A stretch of DNA of 64,000 bases from Candidatus Binatia bacterium (lineage in GTDB: Bacteria; Eisenbacteria; RBG-16-71-46; SZUA-252), in assembly GCA_035631035.1 (NCBI GenBank), contig DASQJL010000082.1, forward strand, positions 86,021 through 150,020, given 5' to 3'. Each line of letters starts with the position of its first letter. Position 1 is the stretch's first letter. Shown in pieces: positions 11,655-19,839 of the stretch. Below the pieces are notes generated by a model. It was given only the letters and a program-made list of their open reading frames with translations. It did not search any database and had not been told where the DNA came from. Both the position numbers and the translations under genes were made by a program.

Positions 11655-11658
<4 letters not shown>

Positions 11659-12638
11659 GAGACTTCGACCTCCGAAGAGTCTCCGACGTTGAGACGCTGA
11701 TAGCCGCCGCGGACGACCGTGTTCTCTCCGACCACGGAGAGATCCAGCAGCACGTCCTCGACGATCGCGCCTTCGTTGACGATCGAGTTCTTGACCACCG
11801 AGCGGCGCACGCGCGCGCGCGCGCCGATGGATGCGTGGGGACCGATGACCGAGTGCATCACGTCCGCCGTCGGGTCCAGAGCGACGGGAGGCACGATGAC
11901 CACGCCCGGCCGCTCGACGTGGTTGCCGGCCACGTCCAGGAGCGCGCGGTTCGTCTCGAGCAGGGCGTCGGTCTTGCCGCAATCATACCAGCCCTCCACC
12001 GGGAAGGGGCGAAGGTCCGCGCCGCGCGCGAGCATCTCCGCCAGGCCGTCGGTGAGCTGGATCTCCCCCTTGGTGCGCTTGCCCGAGCGCTCCACCTGCT
12101 GCAGGCAGGAGAAGAGAAGGGGGGAATCCTCGAGATAGTAGAGTCCGACCAGGGCCAGATTCGATTTCGGGTGCTCGGGTTTCTCCACCAGCGACACGAT
12201 CCTCCCGTTCTCCAGCTCGGCCACGCCGAACCGCCGCGGGTCTTCCACCTCGCGCACGCCCACTTTCGATCCTCCGGTCACGAGCCCGCGCAGGTCAGCG
12301 CGGACGATCGTGTCGCCGAGCAGGATCAGGCTCGGCGCCGTCCCCACCGCCTCGGCCGCGCGCGACACGGCGTGTCCCAGGCCGAGCGGCTCCTCCTGCA
12401 CGACGCAGGAGACCGCGAGATCGGTCCGCGACGCCGCATACGCCCGGAGCCGCTCGCCGTGCGGGCCCGGCCCGATGACCAGCACGACGCGCTCCGGGCT
12501 CACGAGCGCGATCTGATCCAGGATGTGCCCCAGGATCGGCTTCCCCGCGACCGTGAGCAGCGCCTTGGGGGTGGTGATCGTGTGCGGCTTCAGGCGCGTT
12601 CCCGCGCCCGCGACCGGAATGACGGCGACCGGCCTCAC
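11655..12638 (-). CDS. Sugar-phosphate nucleotidyltransferase with left-handed beta-helix
   Basis: Transfers a nucleotidyl group to a sugar 1-phosphate, making an NDP-sugar. The 327-residue product starts [20 protein letters not shown], the signature GxGxRLxP loop, with [13 protein letters not shown] (substrate lysine) next and the metal-binding LLGDTIV further on. After the Rossmann-like domain (to about 235) come hexapeptide-type turns ([22 protein letters not shown]), typical of long-form glucose-1-phosphate thymidylyltransferases and mannose-1-phosphate guanylyltransferases. The exact nucleotide and sugar cannot be read from sequence. Start GTG 12638 overlaps the upstream isomerase stop (GTGA), and its own stop overlaps metK the same way. 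Following a phosphoglucose/phosphomannose isomerase, it may feed glycan or LPS sugar synthesis. Confidence 0.88.
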
Positions 12639-13777
12639 CGGAGGAGGGCTTCTTTCAGCGACTCCACCCCCGGAAGGGCGCTCGGATCCACTCCATTGGC
12701 GAGCGCGAGGTAATAGCTCACGAAATCTCCCAGGGCGGACGCTCCGAGGAGCCGCGCCGCCGCGTCCTCGCCCTCGGCGAGAACCTCGACCGCGACGACA
12801 TCCTTCCGCTTCAGATAGGCGCCGAGCCAGGCGAACCGGGCGGCGATCCGCGGGTGCTCCTCCGGCTCGCGGAGCAGCACGACCGCGAGGCGCCCCACCG
12901 CGGCCTTCGGCCCGGCGAAGCCGTCCACCTCGTTGTGATTCATCTCCGGAAGAACCGAGGCCCACGCGAGCTGCTTGGCGTTCTCGTTGAGCTGGCCCTT
13001 CCAACGCTGCGCGACCGCCGCCAGGCCGCGCTCCCCCCCGATCACCAGGACGGCGCGTCCCGCCAAGCGTATCGCCAGTTTTTTGGCTAAGTTGCGCGAT
13101 TGTAGCACACGCGTCCCGCAGGCGGAAACCACCCGCTCCACGGCCTGGGCGGCCCCCTCCATGCGGTCCCCGAGGCCGGGAACGACGCCCACGTGGGAGG
13201 CCACCGCGGCCAGGGTCGCGAAGGAGTACCCGAGCGCCGCGCGGGGGGGATGCCCCGGCGGGAGGTACGCCGCGGGAATCCCGGCCGCGCCGGCCTGGGC
13301 GGCGAGGGTCCCGCCGGTCGAGAGGACGCATCCCCTGGCGCCGATCGAGCGCGTCGCCTCGAAGGCGGAGAGCGTCTCCTCGGTCTCTCCCGAATAGGAG
13401 GAAAAGACGAGAAAATCCTCTGGCGTGAGCCACGCCGGCGGCAGGTAGTGGCGGACCACGTGCACCGGTGCCGTTCCCTCGCGCTCGGCGACGGCGCGCA
13501 GCAGATCGCCGGCGATGGCGGAGCCCCCCATGCCGAAGAGGACGAGCCGTCGCGGCACCCCGGGCGTGAGATGCCGAAGGGCCGGCGCGGCGATCGAGGC
13601 GCCGGCGCGAATCTGCTCCGGGAACGATTCGATGCGCGCCGCCATGCCCCGCGGGTCGAGGCGCTCCCGGCGCCGGGGGTCGTCCAGCGGGACGGCCGCT
13701 CTCGGCGCGGGCCGCTTCCGGCTCGCGGGCTTCCGCGAGGCCGCGCTCCGGCGGGCCGGCTTTCGCGCCGGGCTCAC
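12635..13777 (-). CDS. Bifunctional phosphoglucose/phosphomannose isomerase
   Basis: SIS-domain isomerase interconverting fructose 6-phosphate with glucose 6-phosphate or mannose 6-phosphate. After a basic, low-complexity N-terminal tail of about 45 residues (repeated ARKPA/SRKPA units), the two SIS domains appear: LVLFGMGGSAIAGDLLRAV, then VFSSYSGETEETLSAFE, the paired sugar-phosphate-binding loops, and in the second half LPEMNHNEVDGF, the segment holding the family's catalytic glutamate and the nearby histidine. Length of 380 is normal once the tail is discounted. GTG 13777 overlaps the ptsI stop. Lying between the PTS genes and a sugar nucleotidyltransferase, it probably handles the hexose phosphates linking PTS sugar flux to nucleotide-sugar synthesis. 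Confidence 0.9.
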   Translation of the reverse strand: MSPARKPARRSAASRKPASRKRPAPRAAVPLDDPRRRERLDPRGMAARIESFPEQIRAGASIAAPALRHLTPGVPRRLVLFGMGGSAIAGDLLRAVAEREGTAPVHVVRHYLPPAWLTPEDFLVFSSYSGETEETLSAFEATRSIGARGCVLSTGGTLAAQAGAAGIPAAYLPPGHPPRAALGYSFATLAAVASHVGVVPGLGDRMEGAAQAVERVVSACGTRVLQSRNLAKKLAIRLAGRAVLVIGGERGLAAVAQRWKGQLNENAKQLAWASVLPEMNHNEVDGFAGPKAAVGRLAVVLLREPEEHPRIAARFAWLGAYLKRKDVVAVEVLAEGEDAAARLLGASALGDFVSYYLALANGVDPSALPGVESLKEALLR

Positions 13778-15519
13778 GCCGAGAAGTACTGCGGGAAGCG
13801 GCGGCTCATGAAGTCGGTCACGATGGTGCGCACCTCCGAGGGGGTGGACAGGCTGAGGCAGCGCTGCGCCAGGCTCACCGCCTCTTCGTACATCGAGGCG
13901 CGGAGGATCGTCTTGATCTCCGGAAGAAGGTAGGGGCTGACGCTCAGGTCAGCGACGCCGAGACCGAGAAGGAGCACCGCGTACAGCGGCTCCCCCGCCA
14001 TCTCGCCGCAGATCCCCACCCGGATGCCGAACCGCTGCCCCGCCTCGATCACGGTGCGGATGGCGCGGAGCACCGCGGGATGGAGCGGCTCGTAGACCTC
14101 GGCGAGCGACTCGTTCCCGCGATCGACGGCCAGCGTGTACTGGATCAGGTCGTTGGTGCCGATGCTCACGAAATCCGCCTCGCGCGCGATCAGGTCGATC
14201 GCGAAGACCGACGCGGGCGTCTCCACCATGACTCCGAGCGGCACCTGCTCGGCCATCGGCACCCCCTCGTGCGCGAGCTGCCGCCGCACGCGCGAGACGA
14301 TGGCGCGCGCGCGGCGGAAATCCTCGAGACCCACGACCATCGGGAACATGATCCGCACGTTCCCGCAGGCGGTGGCGCGCAGGATCGCGCGCACCTGGGT
14401 GCGGAAGATCTCCTCGTGGCGGAGCGAGAAGCGAAGCCCCCGCATGCCGAGGAAGGGATTCCGCTCGACCGGCGTGCCGAGGTAGCTGGCGAACTTGTCC
14501 CCCCCCACGTCCAGCGTGCGGATGGTGACCGGGCGCGGGGCCATCGCCTCGACGATCGACTTGTAGGTGCCGAACTGCACCTCTTCCGTCGGCAGCGAGC
14601 GGCGGGAGAGATAGAAGAACTCGGTGCGGTAGAGCCCGATGCCGTCGGCGCCGTTCTCGAGGATGCCCGGGAGCTCCTCCGGCACTTCGAGGTTCGCGCC
14701 CAGCGCGATGACGCGCCCGTCGGGCGTGACGCACCGCTCCTCGCGGAGCACGGCGAGGTTCGCGTTCAGCTCTTCGTAGCGGCGCTTCTTGCGTCGGTGC
14801 TCCTCGAGGATCTCCGGCTCGGGATCGAAAACCGCGACGCCCCGCGTGCCGTCCACGAGCGCGGTGGCCCCCTCGCGCGCCGCGTCCATCGCGCTCTTCA
14901 GGCCGACCACGGCGGGAATCCCCCGGGCGCGCGCCATGATCGCGGTGTGCGAGGTGCGGCCGCCGAGATCGGTCGCGAAGCCGAGGATCTTGTCGCGCGG
15001 CGCCAGCGCCATCTCGCTGGGCGGAAGGTCGGCCGCGACGATCAGCGAAGGAACGCTGAGGTCGCTCAGCGATCGGGAGCGGACGCCGCCCAGTTTTTCG
15101 AGCACGCGGCGGCGCACGTCGCGCACGTCGAGGGAGCGGCCGCGGGTGTACTCCCCGTCCGCCTCCTCCAGGCGCCCGGCCACCGTGGTCAGGATCCTCC
15201 GGTAGCAGAACCCCGCGGTCCGGAGATCGCGCTCGATCGCCTGCAGCGTGCGGGAGATCGCCTCGGGATCGTTCAGGATCTCGAGCTGGGCGTCGAGGAT
15301 CCCCGCGTGTTCTTCGCTCGTCTCGGCGGCGATCTTGTCCCGCAGCTCGCGCACCTCGGCCGTGCCGGCGGCGATCGCCTCGCGGAAGCGGGCCTGCTCG
15401 GCCGCGACCTGGTCCGGGGCGATCGGCCCCGCGGGGATCTCGATCTCCTCGGGGTCCACGATGTGGACCGGTCCGATGCCGATGCCGGGCGAGGCGGCGA
15501 TGCCGGTGAGGATGTTCAT
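13774..15519 (-). CDS. ptsI: PTS enzyme I (phosphoenolpyruvate-protein phosphotransferase)
   Basis: First enzyme of the phosphotransferase system: takes phosphate from PEP onto a histidine and passes it to HPr. The 581-residue product has the expected length and order: an N-terminal HPr-binding/phosphohistidine domain with GGRTSHTAIMARARGIPAVV and active-site H191, then the PEP-binding TIM barrel with GIGLYRTEFFYLSR, GGDKFASYLG, and VGICGEMAGEP carrying the catalytic cysteine near the C terminus. No GAF domain precedes it, so it is standard PtsI rather than the PtsP nitrogen form. It starts at ATG 15519, overlapping the HPr gene end by 4 bases, and overlaps the isomerase downstream by 4. All phosphorelay residues I can check are present. 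Confidence 0.97.
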   Translation of the reverse strand: MNILTGIAASPGIGIGPVHIVDPEEIEIPAGPIAPDQVAAEQARFREAIAAGTAEVRELRDKIAAETSEEHAGILDAQLEILNDPEAISRTLQAIERDLRTAGFCYRRILTTVAGRLEEADGEYTRGRSLDVRDVRRRVLEKLGGVRSRSLSDLSVPSLIVAADLPPSEMALAPRDKILGFATDLGGRTSHTAIMARARGIPAVVGLKSAMDAAREGATALVDGTRGVAVFDPEPEILEEHRRKKRRYEELNANLAVLREERCVTPDGRVIALGANLEVPEELPGILENGADGIGLYRTEFFYLSRRSLPTEEVQFGTYKSIVEAMAPRPVTIRTLDVGGDKFASYLGTPVERNPFLGMRGLRFSLRHEEIFRTQVRAILRATACGNVRIMFPMVVGLEDFRRARAIVSRVRRQLAHEGVPMAEQVPLGVMVETPASVFAIDLIAREADFVSIGTNDLIQYTLAVDRGNESLAEVYEPLHPAVLRAIRTVIEAGQRFGIRVGICGEMAGEPLYAVLLLGLGVADLSVSPYLLPEIKTILRASMYEEAVSLAQRCLSLSTPSEVRTIVTDFMSRRFPQYFSA

Positions 15520-15782
15520 TCTTCCCCGAATTTGTCGTTCACGACGCGAACCAGGGCGGCGAGCGCCTCGACCTCATCGTCCCCCTCGGTCCGGAGGAGG
15601 ATCTCCGCGCCCCGCTCGGCCGCGAGCATCATGACGCCGAGGATGCTCTTGCCGTTCACCTCGAGGCCGTCGCGTCCCACGATGATGTGCGACGCGAACT
15701 TGGCGGCCTCCTTGACGAACACGGAACAGGCGCGCGCGTGCAGCCCGAGCCGGTTCTGGATCGTCACCGTCTGTTCGACCAC
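15516..15782 (-). CDS. ptsH: Phosphocarrier protein HPr
   Basis: Small PTS carrier that passes phosphate from enzyme I to sugar-specific EIIA. The 88-residue sequence has the catalytic histidine at the canonical position (NRLGLHARA, H15) and a serine in the regulatory loop at exactly position 46 (VNGKSILGVM), the site modified by HPr kinase in Gram-positive and several other lineages. With hprK encoded nine genes-lengths upstream in the same block, both the catabolic relay and Ser-46 regulation look possible. It lies 10 bases after the IID gene and overlaps ptsI by 4 bases (ATGA). Confidence 0.96.
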   Translation of the reverse strand: MVEQTVTIQNRLGLHARACSVFVKEAAKFASHIIVGRDGLEVNGKSILGVMMLAAERGAEILLRTEGDDEVEALAALVRVVNDKFGEE

Positions 15783-15792
15783 CCGCCCCCCT

Positions 15793-16614
15793 CTAGACCC
15801 AGGCCGCCATGACGCACCCCGCGAGCAGCGCGGCGAGCGCGACCTCGACCGGACGCCCCGGCATCGCCTTCCGGCCGGCGAGGCCCACGAGGGCGCCGAG
15901 CGCGACGGGCGTCAGCATCAGCGCCCACGCGGCGCCGCCTTCGTCCGCGCCGCCCCGGACCGCGCCCGCGGGACCCTGCACCAGGGCCGCGAGGGCGAGG
16001 AACGCACCGAACGCGAACGCGCCGACACGCTCCAGAATCGCGTTTCGTTCGGAGAGTTGAAGCGAGCGGAGGAGCGCGGCCGGCCGGTCTCCCTCCCGGT
16101 AGCCGCGCGCGACGCCGGCGAGCCGGTACGGCAAAGCGACGGCATTGTACGTCAAAAGCAGGAACAGGGGACAGAGCAGCACCCGGAGATCCGGAGCGCC
16201 CGATGCGGGGGGCGGCAGCACGAGCAGGGCGATCACGCTCAGGAGCCCCGCGAGCGGGCGGAGTGTCACCCAGAAGAGCGGGTCTCCGAGACCGGCGAGC
16301 GGCGTGGCCATGGCGCGCTTCGCGCCGTCGATCGCCGCTTCGGAGATCGGCTCGCCCGACGCCCGGCGCTCCTCGAGGCGCGCCGCGACCCCCAGGACGT
16401 AGCCGGAAAGAATCGGATGCGTGGCGAAATAGGCCAGGTGGCGGCGCAGCGCGGCGCCGCGCTCGGCGGGATCGGCGTAGAGCCGCCGCAGAAAGGGAAT
16501 CATCGCGAAGCCGAAGCCCAGCCCCTGCATCCGCTCCGGCTGCAGGAGGGCCTGGATGTGGAACGACCGCGACGTCGCGCGGCCGAAGTCGGTCTTCGGG
16601 AACCGGTCGCTCAC
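15793..16614 (-). CDS. PTS mannose-family IID component
   Basis: Membrane subunit of a mannose/fructose/sorbose-type permease. The 273-residue product begins with the IID hallmark: a soluble N terminus FGRATSRSFHIQALLQPERMQGLGFGFAMIPFL, in which QP-ERMQGLGF matches the QNPERMQ-GF pattern of the family, then YFATHPILSGYVLG, the conserved NTHP-like segment. Later helices include FWVTLRPLAGLLSVIALLVL and a short hydrophobic C-terminal pair. It starts at GTG 16614 (GTGA overlap with the IIC stop). Normal IID proteins are around 270-300 residues, so it is full length. Membrane transport is the default role, though the sugar is unknown. Confidence 0.88.
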   Translation of the reverse strand: MSDRFPKTDFGRATSRSFHIQALLQPERMQGLGFGFAMIPFLRRLYADPAERGAALRRHLAYFATHPILSGYVLGVAARLEERRASGEPISEAAIDGAKRAMATPLAGLGDPLFWVTLRPLAGLLSVIALLVLPPPASGAPDLRVLLCPLFLLLTYNAVALPYRLAGVARGYREGDRPAALLRSLQLSERNAILERVGAFAFGAFLALAALVQGPAGAVRGGADEGGAAWALMLTPVALGALVGLAGRKAMPGRPVEVALAALLAGCVMAAWV

Positions 16615-17363
16615 GGAGCCGCCACCTTGAGCCCTTGAAGCAGGAAGGCCACGACCAGCGCCCCGAGCGCGGCCCAGCGCCATCCGTGCCGCCGCCCGCG
16701 GACGTGCGCGTTGAGTCCCGCGGCCGCGGCGGCCCCGAGGAGCACGGCGAAGACCACACCTGCGCGGCGCGCGGTCAGCTCGCCGGCGAAGCGCGGCAGA
16801 TAGCTGAGCGCCGCCCAGAGGAGGAGGATGGTTCCCCCCCACGACCACGCCGCGCCGACCAGGAACGTCCGGCCGAGCCCGGCCCAGTAGAAGCGGTCGA
16901 ACGAGGCCATGTCCCCCGCCGCGGCGAGGGCCTCGGCGCGCGCCACCGTGGCGCCGCCGGGACGGTGGAGACGCGCGAACCAACCCCCCAGCACCGCCGA
17001 GAGGAGTCCCGCCCCCACGCCGATCACGACCCACAGGATCCCGCCCGCCGAGACCGCGAGGGCGGGATGGAGGCGCGGAAGCGCCAGCAGCGCGACGGCG
17101 CTCCCCACCACCGACGCGGTCGCCGTGTCGCGCGGCGCCTGCGCCGCCGGGAGCGCGGGATCGGTCAGGAGCAGCTGCAGAATTCCGCCCACGGCGAGCG
17201 GGATCCGGAGCGCCCAGAGCTCCCACTCCGGGCCGGGATTGATCAGGGCGCCGGCCAGGCACGCGCCGACCAGAGGCTGGCTCAGCATGAGGCTCCAGCC
17301 GGCGGCGCGGTCGACGGCGAGGATGCCGCCCACGAGCGAGACGCGGATCAGCTCCCCGACCAC
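16611..17363 (-). CDS. PTS mannose-family IIC component
   Basis: Polytopic membrane subunit expected to carry the sugar pathway together with IID. The 250-residue sequence is mostly hydrophobic and starts LIRVSLVGGILAVDRAAGW followed by SLMLSQPLVGACLAGALINP, which fits the beginning of the IIC family (a helix then a QPLV-G segment). Homology beyond this is weak: the protein is poorly conserved, so the call leans on operon position between IIB and IID and on the helix pattern. Start at GTG 17363 is the first sensible one after the IIB stop, 37 bases downstream of it; upstream readings are Arg-rich and out of character. The stop overlaps IID by 4 bases. Confidence 0.8.
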   Translation of the reverse strand: MVGELIRVSLVGGILAVDRAAGWSLMLSQPLVGACLAGALINPGPEWELWALRIPLAVGGILQLLLTDPALPAAQAPRDTATASVVGSAVALLALPRLHPALAVSAGGILWVVIGVGAGLLSAVLGGWFARLHRPGGATVARAEALAAAGDMASFDRFYWAGLGRTFLVGAAWSWGGTILLLWAALSYLPRFAGELTARRAGVVFAVLLGAAAAAGLNAHVRGRRHGWRWAALGALVVAFLLQGLKVAAP

Positions 17364-17400
17364 GGCGCCCCCCCGGCGCGGCCGCCGCGCGCGCGCGCCG

Positions 17401-17889
17401 TCACGACGCGCTCCCGGGCAGCAGCTCTTCGAGCGGATGCTCGGGATTGCTGGGCAGGTCCCGCGCCGCGACCCGGACGCCGAGCGAGGCGAGGCGCGAG
17501 AGCCGCGCGCGGTCCTGTTCGTCCAGGAACACGTAGGGCAGCACCGGCGAGCGCCCCGGCGCGTGATGCAGGCCGCCGACATTGAGATCGGGGATCGGAA
17601 AGCCTCCCAGGACCAGCCGCAGCGGCTCGTCGAGTCCCGGGAAGAGCATCACCGCGCGCTCGCGCTCCACCAGGGCGCGGGTCTCCGGCGCGAGCGCCTC
17701 GCGCACCGAGACGCAGCGGCCCGCGGCGTCTTCCGGCACGGCCAGCAGATAGAGGTCTCCGCGGGCAGGATCCGCCGCGAGCTCGTCCGAGACGACGAGG
17801 TACAGGGTGGGGCGGAGCGCACGGCCCCATCCGTGGGCGACCTGCCCGTGGACCAGCCGGTCGTCGACGCGCGCCAGGAGCAGCGGCAC
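17401..17889 (-). CDS. PTS mannose-family IIB component
   Basis: Cytoplasmic phosphotransfer subunit. The 162-residue protein has the family signature at its N terminus, LARVDDRLVHGQVAHGWGRAL, with the phosphorylated histidine at H14, and the following VVSDELAADPARGDLYLLAVP strand-helix pair. A mid-protein LNVGGLHHAPG segment matches the NVGGM/L-H pattern of IIB proteins. It starts at a GTG (17889) whose first base is the last base of the IIA stop (TAGTG), so the two are translated in tandem. Length is typical (about 160). It precedes IIC by 37 bases. Confidence 0.93.
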   Translation of the reverse strand: MPLLLARVDDRLVHGQVAHGWGRALRPTLYLVVSDELAADPARGDLYLLAVPEDAAGRCVSVREALAPETRALVERERAVMLFPGLDEPLRLVLGGFPIPDLNVGGLHHAPGRSPVLPYVFLDEQDRARLSRLASLGVRVAARDLPSNPEHPLEELLPGSAS

Positions 17890-18293
17890 TAGTAGAGGAC
17901 GATCCCCGCCTTCCCCTTGGCTTCCATGCGCGCGAGGAGCTGTTCCAAGGGGATGGCGTCGCGGTTGTAGAAGAACTCGAGGAGCATGGGAAGGTTCACG
18001 CCGGCGATCCGCTTCACGGTCCGCGCGGCGGGTTCGGCGCGGCGCGTGGCGATGCCGCAGCTTCCCGCGGCGAGATCGCTGAACAGGACGACGGGCGCGC
18101 CCTCGGGAAGGCCGGCGATCTCCGCGTCGATCCGGTCCCGGAGGCCGTCGGCGGAGAGCCCGCTGTTGCTGACCGTGATCACCGCGGATTGCGCGCCGAG
18201 GATCGCCTCCACCGTCCGCACCAGCTCCTCCCCCAGCACGCCGTGCGTGACCAGGATCGCGACCGGTCGCGCGCCTCCGGCGGGGCCGTTCAT
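17889..18293 (-). CDS. PTS mannose-family IIA component
   Basis: Cytoplasmic subunit receiving phosphate from HPr. The 134-residue protein has the phosphoryl-acceptor histidine in VAILVTHGVLGEEL (H17), then VITVSNSGLSADGL and the DLAAGSCGIATRR segment that corresponds to the DL-GGSP-N loop in the family, though here less canonical. Start is ATG 18293, five bases after the hprK stop region. The order IIA-IIB-IIC-IID followed by HPr and EI gives all components of a complete PTS in one block. Confidence 0.9.
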   Translation of the reverse strand: MNGPAGGARPVAILVTHGVLGEELVRTVEAILGAQSAVITVSNSGLSADGLRDRIDAEIAGLPEGAPVVLFSDLAAGSCGIATRRAEPAARTVKRIAGVNLPMLLEFFYNRDAIPLEQLLARMEAKGKAGIVLY

Positions 18294-18298
18294 GGCGG

Positions 18299-19282
18299 CT
18301 ACTCCGTGTCGTCCCGAACGAGCGGGCTCGAGAGGACCTTCATGCGCATCGATTCGAGCAGCCGGTCGTTCAGGGCCCGCGCGGGATGGTAGCCGTAGAC
18401 CTTGACCAGGTGGTTCAGCGCGACGACTTCTGCGATCACGGTGATGTTCTTCCCCGGGAAGATGGGAATGGTGACCAGCGGGATCTCGACCTCGAGGTGC
18501 TTCACCGTCTGCTCGTCCATCCCGAGGCGCTCGTAGTCGCGCGCCTCGCTCCAGTCGGTCAGGTGGACCTCGACCTCGACGCGCTTCTGCCCGCGGATCG
18601 AGCGGATGCCGAAGATCGACTGGACGTCGATGATGCCGAGCCCGCGGATCTCCATCGTGTGCTTCAGGACCTCGTTGCACGATCCGATCAGGATGTCGCC
18701 GTGGCGGCGCGTGATCCGGACCACGTCGTCGGCAACCAGGCGATGGCCGCGCTCCACCAGGTCGAGCGCGGTCTCGCTCTTGCCGATGCCGCTCCGTCCG
18801 GTGAAGAGCAGCCCCACGCCGTAGACGTCCACGAGGGAGCCGTGGGTCGTGACGTGCGGGGCGAAGACGAAGTCGAGATAGGCCGTGAGCTGGTGGATGA
18901 AGGGGGTCGTGTCCTGCGGCGTGCGGAAGACCGGGACCCCTTCCCCGTTCGCCCGATGGAGGAGGCCGGCGGGAAGGTCGAGCCCCTTCGCCACGATGAT
19001 GCAGGGGACGCGGAACTGGAAGAAGCGGTCCAGCGCCTCGGTCTGCTCCTTGGGCCCCAGCGTCTGGAAATAGGCGATCTCGGTGCGACCGAAGATCTGG
19101 ATGCGCTCGGCCAGAAAGTTCTCGGTGAAGCCCATGAGCGCCATCCCGGGCCGGTTGATGTCGCTCATGGTGATCGGAATCTTCGAATCGCTGGAGTCCG
19201 ACAGGAGCTCCAGGCTCAGCTGCTCCTTCTGGCGCTCGTAGAGCTGCGCGACCGTGAGGGTCGGCGGACTATTCGAGCTCAA
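18299..19282 (-). CDS. hprK: HPr kinase/phosphorylase
   Basis: Phosphorylates and dephosphorylates HPr on Ser-46, a sensor of carbon or energy state. The 327-residue protein has an N-terminal domain (TVAQLYERQKEQLSLELLS, then GFTENFLAERIQIFGRTEIAY), the conserved histidine in TTHGSLVDVYGVGLL (H147), the Walker A loop GRSGIGKSETALDLVERGH at 162-169, LVADDVVRI, and the HprK-specific MEIRGLGIIDVQSIFG signature. Start is TTG 19282, with GGGAGG 9 bases upstream; the nearest ATG would remove the N-terminal domain. It overlaps the hpf gene end by 14 bases. In many FCB and other Gram-negative groups hprK substitutes for ptsN-type control next to rpoN. Confidence 0.95.
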   Translation of the reverse strand: MSSNSPPTLTVAQLYERQKEQLSLELLSDSSDSKIPITMSDINRPGMALMGFTENFLAERIQIFGRTEIAYFQTLGPKEQTEALDRFFQFRVPCIIVAKGLDLPAGLLHRANGEGVPVFRTPQDTTPFIHQLTAYLDFVFAPHVTTHGSLVDVYGVGLLFTGRSGIGKSETALDLVERGHRLVADDVVRITRRHGDILIGSCNEVLKHTMEIRGLGIIDVQSIFGIRSIRGQKRVEVEVHLTDWSEARDYERLGMDEQTVKHLEVEIPLVTIPIFPGKNITVIAEVVALNHLVKVYGYHPARALNDRLLESMRMKVLSSPLVRDDTE

Positions 19283-19808
19283 GGAGCGCGACCTCCCGGT
19301 CCCCGAGACGATAGGCGACGCGCAGTCCCGCGTTCGTTCCGCGCTCCGAGAAGACGAGCACCGGCTTGTTCCCCTTGAGGAGCGCGCGGGCCGCCTGCTC
19401 CGCCGAGAGGAGCGGCGCGCGCGTCTTCCGGCGGACGACGGAGATGCCGGCCGGGCGCGTGCTCGGGAGCTGGAGCGATTCCAGCTCGGCCGGCTCGGCG
19501 CGCATGGCCGGGGCGCGCTTCTTCTTGTCCTTGAGCCGGTCCTTGTGCCGCGTGAGCGCCTTCTCCTGCTTGGCCAGCACCTGGTCCAGAGCCACGAGCG
19601 GATCCTGGTCGGTGCCGCGGGTCAGGAGATCGACGGCGTTGCCGTGCAGGCGGATCTCGGCGATGTGCCGGAAGCCCTCCTTGGTGACGACCAGCTCCGC
19701 CCGGATGAGGCTGGGATAGAAGCGCGCGAGCTTCTGGATGCGGGCCTCCGCGGATTCGCGAAACGCGGGGGTGGGCTTCCAGTGGCGCCCTTTGATCGTG
19801 ATGTCCAT
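19269..19808 (-). CDS. hpf: Ribosome hibernation promoting factor, long form
   Basis: Binds the 30S decoding region and dimerises ribosomes (100S) in stationary phase. The 179-residue product is the long form: RaiA/HPF domain in residues 1-95 (MDITIKGRHWKPTPAFRESAE, AEIRLHGNAVDL, ALDQVLAKQEKALTRHKDRL) and a C-terminal dimerisation domain at about 122-179 (ISVVRRKTRAPLLSAEQAARAL, LVFSERGTNAGLRVAYR). Long-form HPF makes RMF unnecessary. It lies 31 bases after rpoN, the usual place, and overlaps hprK by 14 bases. Confidence 0.95.
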   Translation of the reverse strand: MDITIKGRHWKPTPAFRESAEARIQKLARFYPSLIRAELVVTKEGFRHIAEIRLHGNAVDLLTRGTDQDPLVALDQVLAKQEKALTRHKDRLKDKKKRAPAMRAEPAELESLQLPSTRPAGISVVRRKTRAPLLSAEQAARALLKGNKPVLVFSERGTNAGLRVAYRLGDREVALLELE

Positions 19809-19839
19809 GGCTTCCTTTCTGGGATGGATGCGCGCGGGT